A stretch of 64,000 bases of DNA from Gammaproteobacteria bacterium (GTDB taxonomy: Bacteria > Pseudomonadota > Gammaproteobacteria > Arenicellales > JAJDZL01), in the NCBI GenBank assembly GCA_022823405.1, contig JAJDXD010000108.1, positions 1-64,000 of the forward strand, written 5' to 3'. Numbering within the stretch: the stretch's first letter is position 1; each line of letters opens with the position of its first letter. Position numbers and translations under genes: made by a program. Under the pieces are notes generated by a model, which was not told the origin of the DNA, searched no databases, and saw only the letters and a list, made by a program, of their open reading frames with translations. Of this stretch, positions 37,815 to 48,459 are shown piece by piece.

Positions 37815-38972
37815 ATGACTGAATCATCTCAACTAAAGACAAAACGATTTCAAATACTTACAACGGTAGTCGCTTGTACCCTACTGATTGTCGGGTGTGC
37901 AGAGTTCGGAGGCAAGAGTGTTTCTCTGCTACCGGGTGCGAAGCTTTCAGATCCTTTGGAAGTTCCGCCTGGACTTTCGCCGCTACCGGAACCGGAGCAG
38001 TTCGTTGTACCTGGTGACTTAGAATCTGACCCATCGTCACCACCAAATCTGGGTCCGGAACAGTTAAGAGCCTATCAGCTTTGGCTTGAGTTTGAAGAAT
38101 ACCAGAAATACAAGGATCAGATTGAAGGCGTTGGACTGTCTGAAATTGAGTTTCAAACCGCCAGACTGAGTGGTGAAGGCATCTTTAAGGTTTCGGTGCT
38201 CGAAGACAGGAAGGCCGAGACACTTCGATTATTGGTCCATGAGAATGCGGATGTAGTCTGGAACATATTACCATCTGTATTGGCTGATATGTCTGTATTT
38301 GTTCTTGAAATTCAGAACACTGACCGAATCATTTTGGTGGCCAATACCGGTGTTAAGCAAAGCAGAAAGTTTCTGGATCGTTTGCTTCTCAGAGAATTTT
38401 CTGGTAGTGTCGATAAAGTTCAGGTCCGTTCCGTTGGACCCAATCAAACAGAGATTACCGGCCTTTCCGATTTGGATGTAGAGGTTAATCCAACAGCAGG
38501 TCAGGAGTTTTTCCAGCGGTTGCGATTCTATCTGCTGGCACACTTTGAGGCTGAGGAGCAGACTGATGCCGCTTCTGGGTCAGCTTCTATCGACAAGCGG
38601 CTGATTCAGGGAGTTGATGGTCAACAGAGCATCTTGCTTGGAGAGAGTTTTGAGACTGTCTGGGTAAAAGTAGGTCGAACATTACAAGGTGCCGGCGCAG
38701 GTATTGAGGACATTAATCGAAACGAAGGCATTTACTACGTCAGCTTTGCTCAAAGTACCAAAGGAAAGAAGAAGAAAAAATTCAGGTGGCGGTTCTGGAG
38801 GGCTGCGGACGTTGTGGTGCCAGACCAATACGAGTACGAAGTGTTAGTCAAGAGGCAAGGTGAGATGACCGAAGTATCGGTTGTAGGTACAGATACTGAG
38901 CTAGAACCTGAGAAGCGTCAGGAAGCTGCTCAGGGCATTTTGCTGATCATATACGAGCGCTTGTCTGTTTGA
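37815..38972 (+). CDS. bamC: BamC-like outer-membrane assembly lipoprotein
   Basis: 385 residues with signal peptide and lipobox IVGC (Cys28). The N-terminal lipoprotein arm is long and unstructured, as in BamC. Two helix-grip domains follow. The second is the best match: GESFETVWVKVGRTLQGAG, then NEGIYYVSF and a short FRWRFWR, with the closing AAQGILLIIYERL. BamC is a non-essential lipoprotein of the BamABCDE machine. Here it lies 51 bases after parB, not next to dapA where gammaproteobacteria usually keep it, which lowers confidence slightly. The arm carries YQLWLEFEEYQKYK at 87-100, a motif repeated in the small lipoprotein encoded nearby. Confidence 0.78.
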   Translation: MTESSQLKTKRFQILTTVVACTLLIVGCAEFGGKSVSLLPGAKLSDPLEVPPGLSPLPEPEQFVVPGDLESDPSSPPNLGPEQLRAYQLWLEFEEYQKYKDQIEGVGLSEIEFQTARLSGEGIFKVSVLEDRKAETLRLLVHENADVVWNILPSVLADMSVFVLEIQNTDRIILVANTGVKQSRKFLDRLLLREFSGSVDKVQVRSVGPNQTEITGLSDLDVEVNPTAGQEFFQRLRFYLLAHFEAEEQTDAASGSASIDKRLIQGVDGQQSILLGESFETVWVKVGRTLQGAGAGIEDINRNEGIYYVSFAQSTKGKKKKKFRWRFWRAADVVVPDQYEYEVLVKRQGEMTEVSVVGTDTELEPEKRQEAAQGILLIIYERLSV

Positions 38973-38981
38973 GCGGAGACT

Positions 38982-39101
38982 ATGAAAGAGGATTCCAGCT
39001 GGATCAAAGACGGATGCACACAAGATGAAATTCTTGCAAAGCAGCTGGATAGTGATGAAATGAAAGGAGAAGAAACAAATCGGTTAGAAGCCGACTGTTA
39101 A
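38982..39101 (+). CDS. Possible 39-residue peptide after bamC
   Basis: Begins ATG at 38982, three bases after GGAG (38975-38978), and runs to a TAA at 39099. The peptide is strongly acidic with two cysteines (start MKEDSSWIKDGCTQDEIL). Spacing of the ribosome-binding site is short and no family is recognised. It lies ten bases after bamC. The rest of the 39102-39334 gap is empty. Confidence 0.25.
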   Translation: MKEDSSWIKDGCTQDEILAKQLDSDEMKGEETNRLEADC

Positions 39102-39334
39102 ATCTCGTCATCGATCATCGCAACTGAATAGAGTGGAGTTGAAACAGGGTGTTTTTTTGACTCTATTCTGAAATTTCTTGCTGATCTTGTCTTGTGAGAT
39201 ATGGAGATGTCAGTTTCAGAAAAACAAAATAACTTCATATACTTAAGAAGTCAAGATTCAACATCCTTCAGAGCGAATCGTACCTTTTTTAGATCATCCC
39301 CTTCGATAAGAGGAAAGCAACCTTAGCGCGTAAG

Positions 39335-39667
39335 TTATTCGTTTTCCGTTTGACCGGAATTGATACCGTCTCTGCCCTGCGACTTCAAAAATTCCTTGTA
39401 GCGCTGGTATTCCTTCCATTCTTTCCAGAGTAGGTAGTCCTGATATTCAGGGTCATCAGCACCGGGCCTTGAGCGCGCGCCGCCCGCACCAAATAGACGA
39501 ATTGGTGTTCCAGTGCCTTTATATGCCCTAGGTGAATCAGGAATGGGTGGGCCTGCGGCAGTGTCCTCACTTTGTCCGCCGCAACCTGATAGCATCAGCA
39601 GGGAGCCAATCAATACAGCGATCAACAAATTGACGGACAATCGAATACGATCGAAAAAGAAATACAT
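39335..39667 (-). CDS. Small lipoprotein with YQ-rich C-terminal helix
   Basis: 110 residues. Signal peptide ends in lipobox LSGC (Cys29). Then a Gly/Pro-rich linker (about 30-75) leads to a charged aromatic helix, YLLWKEWKEYQRYKEF (78-93). That motif aligns with YQLWLEFEEYQKYK in the BamC-like protein (9 of 14 identical), suggesting related function or common descent. No family is recognised. The gene is transcribed towards bamC and is not in an operon with it. Confidence 0.7.
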   Translation of the reverse strand: MYFFFDRIRLSVNLLIAVLIGSLLMLSGCGGQSEDTAAGPPIPDSPRAYKGTGTPIRLFGAGGARSRPGADDPEYQDYLLWKEWKEYQRYKEFLKSQGRDGINSGQTENE

Positions 39668-39779
39668 TTTGATTTTTGGTAGGTTTGAGCGAGCAAATTC
39701 GCAAGGTAGCTGAACGTCGTGCTTATTATATGACTCAAACCTTTAAATTCATTCTCCGTAACCTGATTTTGACCTTTAA

Positions 39780-40484
39780 TTATTCAGAAACCTGATGAAT
39801 CAGTTGTTCCACATAGGGAATGATGCGATCCACAATAAAGGCAACGCCAGCCTTGTTTGGGTGAATGCCATCACCTTGGTTCAGACTCGGATCGGTAGCG
39901 ACACCATCTAGAAAAAACGGGTAGAAAATCAGATCGTATTTTTCTGCCAAATCTGGAAATATCGAATCAAATTCAAGGTAATAGTCAGGCCCCAGGTTTC
40001 TAGGTGCCATTGCACCCGACATGACAATCGGCAACCCCCGCTGCTTGATATCTGCAATCAACCTATCCATGTTGCTACGCACCTGCTCAGCAGCAATTCC
40101 ACGAAAGGCATCATTGTGCCCCAGATGCAATATCACACCGGAGTAGTCGTCTGACAGTACCCAGTCAATTCGTGCAAGGCCACCACTCGTTGTATCGCCA
40201 GATACGCCAGCGTTGATGATCTGTACATCAAATGACCTCGCTTTCAGTGCATTCTCCAGTTGTGTGACGAATCCGTCCTTTACAGGCAGACCGTAGCCTG
40301 CAATAAGGCTGTCACCTATTGCGACCAGACGAATGGTGCTACCGTGGCTGGTATTGAACAAAAGGAACGTCAATAACAATCCAACGATAATTCTGTATGA
40401 ACTAGGCAGTACCACAGTCAAGTTGTATTCTTCAACGTGTGCAAGATGAGATGTGTTCTCAAAAGTGGGTCTCAAACACACCAA
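39780..40484 (-). CDS. tesA: SGNH-family lysophospholipase/thioesterase TesA-type
   Basis: 234 residues from the outermost TTG (40484). A signal peptide starting at TTG 40421 or GTG 40415 (VVLPSSYRIIVGLLLTFLLF) looks more natural. GDSL block: LVAIGDSLIAGYGLP (Ser nucleophile); block II NAGVSGDTTSGGLARIDW with Gly; block III LGHNDAFRG with Asn (most family members have GxND); block V GIHPNKAG with Asp-x-x-His here written DGIHPN. TesA is a periplasmic thioesterase I/protease I/lysophospholipase L1. The adjacent divergent genes encode the YbbA/YbbP pair, the usual synteny. Confidence 0.88.
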   Translation of the reverse strand: MVCLRPTFENTSHLAHVEEYNLTVVLPSSYRIIVGLLLTFLLFNTSHGSTIRLVAIGDSLIAGYGLPVKDGFVTQLENALKARSFDVQIINAGVSGDTTSGGLARIDWVLSDDYSGVILHLGHNDAFRGIAAEQVRSNMDRLIADIKQRGLPIVMSGAMAPRNLGPDYYLEFDSIFPDLAEKYDLIFYPFFLDGVATDPSLNQGDGIHPNKAGVAFIVDRIIPYVEQLIHQVSE

Positions 40485-40866
40485 GTACGGGATCTTGAAT
40501 TAAATGAGGTACTTAATGACACTCATATTTTGTCATTTTAACGTTCGAATTTCTTTTATGAGTAAGACATTGGAGTCTGAAGATAGGGATGACTATCGAT
40601 GTAGAAAACGGTTGGTCGGTTGTCGTCATCTTGGTTTTTGAGTCGGATTTGCAAAAAATATCTTGAAGTAATGTGCGTGTTCACTTTTCCGGACTCTTTA
40701 AAGTAATTTCCCTTATAGCAGATAAAACTCTTGTTTATTTGTTTCGAATCCGCATATTGTTTGAATGCCCAGTTTCAAGGACAGAGTCAGTGTCCAGCCT
40801 GATGGCCTGCTTGAAAAATAACAATCGATCAGCTTGGGCTGTTCTTCGCCAGAGAGGTCAAACATA
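40485..40866. other. Divergent intergenic region tesA/ybbA
   Basis: 382 bases between tesA (leftward) and the ABC ATPase gene (rightward). It must contain promoters for both. I saw no convincing consensus promoter, hairpin or further gene. Confidence 0.4.
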
Positions 40867-41571
40867 ATGCAAAAATCTGCTGAAAGCATCGTATCTCTGA
40901 GTAAGGTCTGGCTGGTGCTTGAAAGCCAGGCAGGTCCTGTGGAAATCCTGCGCGGTGTTGATTTGGATGTCAAAGCTGGTGAAAGTGTCTGTATTTCCGG
41001 GCCATCCGGTGCCGGCAAGACAAGTCTGATGATGATCATAGGAGGTTTGGAGAGAGCCACCCGGGGTGACGCCGTAGTAGCAGGTCACGATCTAGGGCGT
41101 CTGAACGAAGATACCCTGGCAAAGTATAGACGCGATCGAATAGGTATCGTATTTCAGTCGTTTCACCTGATCCCCACTATGACTGCTCTCGAGAATGCGG
41201 CACTACCACTTGAGCTTGCCGGTGAGTCAGATGCGGTCGACCGGGCGCAACAGGCTTTGGCCTATGTTAGCCTTGAAAAACGGTGGCATCACTATCCGAG
41301 TCAGCTTTCGGGAGGCGAACAGCAGCGGGTCGCCATTGTTCGGGCGCTGATCTCTCAACCCGACCTGATTCTGGCCGATGAACCAACCGGTAACCTGGAT
41401 GCTACCAACAGTGTAAAACTGATGAACCTGCTGTTCGACCTTTGCGGCGAGAGTGGAGCGACATTACTACTGATCACCCATCAAATTGATCTCGCAAGCC
41501 GTTGCGAGAGACAGGTGAATATGTCAGATGGCAGAATTATTGTTCCTGCGGATGCTCCGATTTTGACATGA
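40867..41571 (+). CDS. ybbA: ABC transporter ATPase YbbA (LolD-type)
   Basis: 234 residues from ATG 40867. Walker A GPSGAGKTSLM, Q-loop FQSFHLIP, signature LSGGEQQRVAIVRALI, Walker B LILADEPTGNLD, switch ITHQ. It belongs to the MacB/LolD/FtsE class that pairs with FtsX-type permeases and drives mechanical work in the envelope rather than import. Its partner permease gene overlaps the stop by ATGA. tesA lies divergently upstream, as in E. coli. The exact substrate of YbbAP is not fixed; hydrophobic compounds or lipid handling are suggested by the TesA neighbour. Confidence 0.92.
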   Translation: MQKSAESIVSLSKVWLVLESQAGPVEILRGVDLDVKAGESVCISGPSGAGKTSLMMIIGGLERATRGDAVVAGHDLGRLNEDTLAKYRRDRIGIVFQSFHLIPTMTALENAALPLELAGESDAVDRAQQALAYVSLEKRWHHYPSQLSGGEQQRVAIVRALISQPDLILADEPTGNLDATNSVKLMNLLFDLCGESGATLLLITHQIDLASRCERQVNMSDGRIIVPADAPILT

Positions 41572-44093
41572 ACGCGACAGCCATAAGGATAGCGCTGCGC
41601 GATCTTCGGCGCGGTTATCGGGGGTTTTGGATATTTTTCAGTTGTCTGGCGCTAGGGGTTGCCGCTATCACTACAGTCGCTGTTTTATCTTCCAGTCTGA
41701 CCAAGGGGATTGAGCGCGATGGCAAAAAGATATTAGGTGGCGATATCGCTGTTCAGCAGCAGTTTCGCAACCTGAGCGAAGAACAGTTTGAGGCATTAGC
41801 CAGTGAATCGCTTGAAATCGCTGAATTCATTGAATTAAGCACTCTGCTGAGGGCCAAGGAAGCAAATAACAGTATCCTCGTTTCGTTGAAGGCCGTCGAT
41901 GGTGCCTACCCACTTTATGGCGAGGTAAGGATTGAAGGCGAACAGCAATTTGCACAGTTAATTAGCTTTCAGGAAGGTGCGTGGGGTGCTGTAGTTGATC
42001 CTTTTCTGGTCGAATCGGAGCGCGTGGAAATCGGTGATCTGGTAGATTTTGGCACCAATAGATTTCGCATAACCGGGGTCATTGAGGATGAACCCGACCG
42101 TGTGGCAAGTTCTGGTCGATTTGCGTTTTGGCCGCGAGTCATTGTGCACCGAGACTCAATTGAAAATTCTGGACTATTGGGTTTCGGTAGCCGCAGTAAT
42201 TTCGAGTATCGATCAATTCTGAAGGAAGGTGTAGATACGGTAGCGCTGCAGTCAATGTTTGAAACGCAGTGGACGAATCTGAGTTTTCGCGATTATCGCA
42301 ACGCTTCGCCTGACCTTTCTGAGATTGTTCAGCGAATTGGTGTCTTGCTTTCACTTGCGGGGTTGACAACATTACTGGTTGGTGGTGTAGGTGTCAGCAA
42401 TGCAGTGAGAGCCTATATGGAAACCCGACTTGTAACGATAGCGATTCTCAAGTGTATCGGCGGGACCAACCGATTTGTATTTCGCACTTTTCTGTTTCAG
42501 ATAGTGCTGCTATCCGCAATCGGAGTTTTGATTGGTATCCTTGCTGGTACGGGCATTGCAGTATTCGCTTCGACCGCGGTGGAGCGTCTGCTGTCGGTAC
42601 CGCTTGACATTACACTGGACCCGGTACTTATGGGCATAGTCATCGCCTATGGCATGCTGACCGCGATGCTGTTTACTCTATGGCCACTAGCCTGCGCTCT
42701 CAACACCTCACCCGCCACTCTGTTTCGAAATGCGGTTTCTGTGGAACGGCAGCGCGCATCATGGATTTTTGTAGCCATTACAGTCGGAATAGCTGTACTG
42801 TTGGCAGTGATTGTGATTGCAACGGCTTACCAAAGGTCATTTGCCATTTGGTTCGTTATTGGAGTCAGCGTTGCATGGATTGTTTTTCGCTTGATCAGTC
42901 TGCTTGTGATGAAACTAGCCAAACTCGCGGGCGGGCGATTTTCACCAATTGTTCAGTTAGCCCTTGCCAATCTGCATCGCCCTGGCGCGGCAACAGCAGA
43001 TACCATTCTGGCAATTGGGCTCGGACTGTCAGTACTGATTGCCACTGCAATGGTTTCTGCAAACCTCAACCGGCAGATCTCCAACATGATTCCAGAGGCA
43101 GCGCCGGAATTCTTTTTCATTGGCATTCAGTCAGATCAGTTTGACGAGTTTCACCAGATAGTTGAAGAAATTGGTGGTGTAACAGAGGTTGAAGTCATGC
43201 CGTATATACCAGGCCGGATAACCCGAATCAAAGGACTTGACCCTCTTGATGCGCTAGTCAATGAGGACGGTCGATGGATTGTTGATGACGGAGGGGAAAG
43301 GTCTTTTTCTTATACCGCTGAACCGCTCAAAGATGTGAAAATGATTGCGGGAGACTGGTGGCCGCCAGACTATGCGGGAGAGCCGCTACTATCAATTCAT
43401 GAGGAAGTTGCCGACAACTTTGACGTGGGCATTGGCGATGAGATATCGATCAACATACTGGGACGGGAGATCACAGGTAAGGTTCGCAATATCCGCGACC
43501 TTGAGTGGCGTTCGATGCGATTGAATTTCGCGATAACTCTGTCGCCTGAACCCTTACGCTCAATTCCGCACTCGAGTGTTGCGACGGCACATGTTGCCGA
43601 CGAGTCAGAATTTATTCTGCAGGATCGGATTGCCAGTGCGATGCCAAGCGTGACGGTCATTCGGGTAAAAGAAGCGCTCAATCGGGTTGCAGAACTGGCT
43701 GGTCGGGCACAAAACGCTGCGCGTTCAATCAGTGCAGTTACTATTGCCGCAGGCATACTGGTATTGGCAGGTATCGTTATTTCTGAAAACCGTCGCCGTG
43801 CTTATGAAAGTGTACTGCTAAAGACGATTGGCGCTACTCGCCGATACATTTTGGCCACATTTTCACTTGAGTATTTGCTGCAAGGCACGGTATCTGCTTT
43901 GGCGGCGACATTTCTGGGATCGCTGACATCGTGGGCTGTTGTGTCTGGGCTGATGGGGTGGGATTGGTCATTCCTTCCACTTTCGGCGGTCAATACTGCC
44001 ATTTTGGGGCTCGCGATTTCTTTGATATTAGGCATGCTCGGAATTTGGCAGGCGCTGCGACACAGACCTCTGTACTATTTACGAAACGAGTGA
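41568..44093 (+). CDS. ybbP: FtsX-type ABC permease YbbP
   Basis: 841 residues from ATG 41568 (MNATAIRIALRDLRRGYRGFWIF). One membrane segment near the N-terminus is followed by a periplasmic MacB-PCD domain (about 50-260), a three- or four-helix FtsX domain (about 265-350), further hydrophobic helices to about 430, a second FtsX-like half with periplasmic domain, and a final helix trio to residue 835. This double arrangement (ten spans) is the YbbP/LolCE-like organisation. It overlaps ybbA by four bases. It is 841 residues versus about 804 in E. coli. The gap after it is empty. Confidence 0.9.
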   Translation: MNATAIRIALRDLRRGYRGFWIFFSCLALGVAAITTVAVLSSSLTKGIERDGKKILGGDIAVQQQFRNLSEEQFEALASESLEIAEFIELSTLLRAKEANNSILVSLKAVDGAYPLYGEVRIEGEQQFAQLISFQEGAWGAVVDPFLVESERVEIGDLVDFGTNRFRITGVIEDEPDRVASSGRFAFWPRVIVHRDSIENSGLLGFGSRSNFEYRSILKEGVDTVALQSMFETQWTNLSFRDYRNASPDLSEIVQRIGVLLSLAGLTTLLVGGVGVSNAVRAYMETRLVTIAILKCIGGTNRFVFRTFLFQIVLLSAIGVLIGILAGTGIAVFASTAVERLLSVPLDITLDPVLMGIVIAYGMLTAMLFTLWPLACALNTSPATLFRNAVSVERQRASWIFVAITVGIAVLLAVIVIATAYQRSFAIWFVIGVSVAWIVFRLISLLVMKLAKLAGGRFSPIVQLALANLHRPGAATADTILAIGLGLSVLIATAMVSANLNRQISNMIPEAAPEFFFIGIQSDQFDEFHQIVEEIGGVTEVEVMPYIPGRITRIKGLDPLDALVNEDGRWIVDDGGERSFSYTAEPLKDVKMIAGDWWPPDYAGEPLLSIHEEVADNFDVGIGDEISINILGREITGKVRNIRDLEWRSMRLNFAITLSPEPLRSIPHSSVATAHVADESEFILQDRIASAMPSVTVIRVKEALNRVAELAGRAQNAARSISAVTIAAGILVLAGIVISENRRRAYESVLLKTIGATRRYILATFSLEYLLQGTVSALAATFLGSLTSWAVVSGLMGWDWSFLPLSAVNTAILGLAISLILGMLGIWQALRHRPLYYLRNE

Positions 44094-44747
44094 GGTAATC
44101 ACGTTCAAGCAAAGTAGTTGATTCGATGCGCTAAAGAGTACGTCTGGGCGATATGATGGCGCGTGTACCAAGTGATGCACTTTGAGGATCTTAAGCAGTA
44201 TTACGCAACAGAATTCCGACCAGGTACGTACACCAAGGTGGTACAGCTTTCGGTTGTGATCAGTTCAACAGGTCACGGCCGCGGGTTTTACTGCGGTTAC
44301 AATACATTGCTGGTAGTGGTGGCTTTATTCGTTCGAATTTGGTATACATAGGACCATAAGTAATCATAGTTCAAGTTTCGAGCGGTTCATTCTGGTTGGC
44401 GAAGTTAAAATGCGTCTTGCAAAGACCAGTGAGATCGGATGTGGTCGCCCAATGCACGAAAATTGAGTCGTACAACACCAAACATAGGCGTCGACGTACG
44501 AACTTATCCTAAAGTGAGTTCAAGAGCCGCGGTTGTGTAGAACAATTCAAGATACTGTATATCAGAGCTATTTGACATCAAATTTATAGCGTGGGAAACA
44601 TCGGCTGTTTCGGGTAGTCTGAAACAAATATTTTTATAATTGACATGAAGAATATGTAACTGAATTGAAGATGTGAATTTCACTAGGAGTGTCAGATAAC
44701 TCCCACAGTTAAATAATCTCCCCATCCGTTAGGTAAACCTCTGAAAC
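44094..44747. other. Long gap before mlaD
   Basis: About 650 bases. In most gammaproteobacteria mlaF and mlaE precede mlaD, but neither is found here, nor any recognisable remnant. An open frame at 44163-44351 (62 codons) has no ribosome-binding site or family signature and is not accepted. A promoter for the mlaD unit is expected but was not identified. Confidence 0.45.
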
Positions 44748-45206
44748 TTGAACAGATCTTTCATTGAATTCTGGGTTGGCGTTTTCGTTGTCGGTGGCAT
44801 TTGTGCCATCGCACTTCTAGCCTTTCAAGCGGATGGTACCGGTGTCTTTTCAGCGGATCGACATTACAAGGTTTACGCAAAATTCAACAACATTGGCGGT
44901 CTTCGAGTCAAAGCCCCCGTCACAATTGCCGGCGTAACTGTCGGCCGGGTATCAGACATTTCAGTCGATATGGATGAATTTAACGCGCAGGTTGAATTCG
45001 CCATTTTGGAGCAGTTTGACAGCATCCCGATTGACTCCAGTGCAAGAATTGTAACGGCAGGCTTGCTTGGTGCTCAATACATTAGTCTTGAGCAGGGTGC
45101 TGAAGACCTATTTCTCCAAAGTGGCGATGTGATTGAATTTACACAGTCGTCCTTGAGATTTGAGGATCTGATCGGCGAGTTTTTGGTCAATCAAGGCACC
45201 GAATAA
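44748..45206 (+). CDS. mlaD: MlaD: MCE-domain lipid-transport protein
   Basis: 152 residues starting at TTG 44748. One N-terminal membrane helix (FWVGVFVVGGICAIALLAFQ) then a single MCE domain: YKVYAKFNNIGGLRVKAPVTIAGVTVGRVSDI, and ARIVTAGLLGAQYISLEQG. MlaD forms a hexameric periplasmic ring on the inner-membrane MlaFEDB complex that moves phospholipids between membranes. mlaF, mlaE and mlaC are missing from this locus; only a STAS protein of MlaB type follows ten bases later. The retained part could work with subunits encoded elsewhere. Confidence 0.92.
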   Translation: MNRSFIEFWVGVFVVGGICAIALLAFQADGTGVFSADRHYKVYAKFNNIGGLRVKAPVTIAGVTVGRVSDISVDMDEFNAQVEFAILEQFDSIPIDSSARIVTAGLLGAQYISLEQGAEDLFLQSGDVIEFTQSSLRFEDLIGEFLVNQGTE

Positions 45207-45215
45207 CAGCACCTG

Positions 45216-45524
45216 ATGACTTCTGCAAAAATAGTACAACACAATGATGGATTGGTTGAGGTGCATGGTTCTCTGCAACACGATACGGTCAGTTCGCTCT
45301 ACGATCGAATCAAATTCAACCAATTGTCAGATCAGAATATTCTGATTGATTTAAGCGCTGTTGAGAGCGTAGATAGTGCCGGACTGGCGCTTTGTCTTTT
45401 CTGGATCAGTCAGGCGCAAAGCCATATTGTTTCTATTGCATTTAGAGGAGTGCCCGAACAGATGCGACGACTAGCGAGCGTGAATCGGGTGGAAGACCTG
45501 TTCTTTAGGCACAATTCAGAATAA
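45216..45524 (+). CDS. mlaB: STAS-domain protein, MlaB-like
   Basis: 102 residues with a STAS fold: ILIDLSAVESVDSAGLALCLFWI, where the Ser-Ala-Gly site is the usual switch position, and RLASVNRVEDLF at the end. In the Mla system MlaB binds the ATPase MlaF and supports its activity. MlaC normally sits between mlaD and mlaB; here the genes are nine bases apart with no mlaC. Name rests on context plus the fold, so a little less certain than mlaD. Confidence 0.8.
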   Translation: MTSAKIVQHNDGLVEVHGSLQHDTVSSLYDRIKFNQLSDQNILIDLSAVESVDSAGLALCLFWISQAQSHIVSIAFRGVPEQMRRLASVNRVEDLFFRHNSE

Positions 45525-45656
45525 GCAATCGTTGGAATCGAAAAGCGTAACGTCCGGCATGTATTCTTCGGTTTCGATTGAAATCTGCGAACTGCGCTCT
45601 ATATTCGGTATGATAAAATTTAGACAATTGAAACTTTAACTTCTGAAATTGATCAA

Positions 45657-45893
45657 ATGCCAACTCCTGACGAGGTTAAATGCTGGATCGAAGCGGGTCT
45701 TGATGGCTCATCAGCCGAAGTGGTGGGGGATGGACGTCATTTTGAAGCGGTAGTCATTTGCTCTGAATTCGCCGGAAAAATTATGCTTGAGCAGCATCGG
45801 ATGGTTTACTCCGGGTTAGGCGATAAAATGGAATTTATTCACGCACTGTCGCTTAGAACCTATACTCCGGAACAATGGGCGAACGGCGCATAA
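45657..45893 (+). CDS. ibaG: BolA-family protein IbaG
   Basis: 78 residues. BolA-type pattern [32 protein letters not shown], with the conserved RH/H positions, and [13 protein letters not shown] at the C-terminus. IbaG-type proteins sit beside murA and the mla cluster and bind Fe-S clusters together with monothiol glutaredoxins. The next gene is exactly such a glutaredoxin, so the two likely act as a pair. Confidence 0.92.
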   Translation: MPTPDEVKCWIEAGLDGSSAEVVGDGRHFEAVVICSEFAGKIMLEQHRMVYSGLGDKMEFIHALSLRTYTPEQWANGA

Positions 45894-45942
45894 CCACGTT
45901 GATTGCTTGTTAACCTTAACAACTATCGGAGACAAAATCAAT

Positions 45943-47608
<1,666 letters not shown>

Positions 47609-47790
47609 GCGTCAAAGAAGAGCTCAGAACGTCGGCTAGTTTTCCTAGTATCTGCTGAGCTTATAGCTTTCTCACCCGGTCAAGAGGTGGACCGCGAAGC
47701 GGGCAGTCATTTTTCAAGCCAATATAATTTTTAAAGTTATCCCATATCAGGAAATCAACTGTTCCACCAGCTTCTGTCTGTGAATTTGCA

Positions 47791-48459
47791 ATGGAGTTTC
47801 AAAATGATCGAATAGCCATCGCGGTTTCGAAGGGGCGAATTACACAGGCTGTCCAGCCGCTTCTGGAGGCTGCTGGAGTAGGTCCGCTGTCGGATATGTA
47901 CAAATCACGCAGCCTTCAGTTTGAAACACGCACTCCAAATGTCCAACTCATTGTCGTTCGAAGCACTGATGTACCGACTTATGTTCGACAGGGAGGCGCC
48001 GACCTTGGTATTGTGGGCAAGGATGTTCTGCTTGAATTAGATGGTGAAGGTTATTACGAACTGGTTGACCTCGGTGTGTCACGCTGTGAACTGGTTCTAG
48101 CTGAAAGGCAAGACATCGACGAGCGATCACAGAATGCCGAGCGAAAGGCGAGAATTGCTACTAAATATGCGAACACGACGCGCCGGCACTTTGCACAGAA
48201 AGGTGTCTATGTGGAAGTGATCAAACTGTATGGTTCAGTTGAACTTGCCCCTTTGTGTGACATGGCCGACCGAATTGTTGACCTGTCTCAGAGCGGAGAA
48301 ACACTGCGTAGCAATGGTCTCAAGAAAGTTGAAAAGATTGCATCTATCAGTGCCCGTCTCATCGCAAACAAGGCGTCAATGCGACTCAAGGAAAAGGCAC
48401 TGAAGTCGATCGCCCGCAATCTTGAAAATGCTGCAAGGGAGCAAATCAGTGGAACTTGA
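47791..48459 (+). CDS. hisG: ATP phosphoribosyltransferase, short form
   Basis: 222 residues, so the short HisG(S) type that needs the regulatory subunit HisZ, which is not in the window. It catalyses the first step of histidine synthesis. Motifs: IAIAVSKGRITQAVQPLLEAAG and DLGIVGKDVLLE, followed near the C-terminus by GSVELAPLCDMADRIVDLSQSGETL. A 182-base gap after murA separates it from the upstream genes. It is followed by hisD (overlapping), hisC and hisB. Confidence 0.95.
   Translation: MEFQNDRIAIAVSKGRITQAVQPLLEAAGVGPLSDMYKSRSLQFETRTPNVQLIVVRSTDVPTYVRQGGADLGIVGKDVLLELDGEGYYELVDLGVSRCELVLAERQDIDERSQNAERKARIATKYANTTRRHFAQKGVYVEVIKLYGSVELAPLCDMADRIVDLSQSGETLRSNGLKKVEKIASISARLIANKASMRLKEKALKSIARNLENAAREQISGT

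Noticed and set aside
44163-44351. 62-codon open reading upstream of mlaD
   Set aside because: No ribosome-binding site, no family signature, and unusual amino-acid composition; treated as chance.
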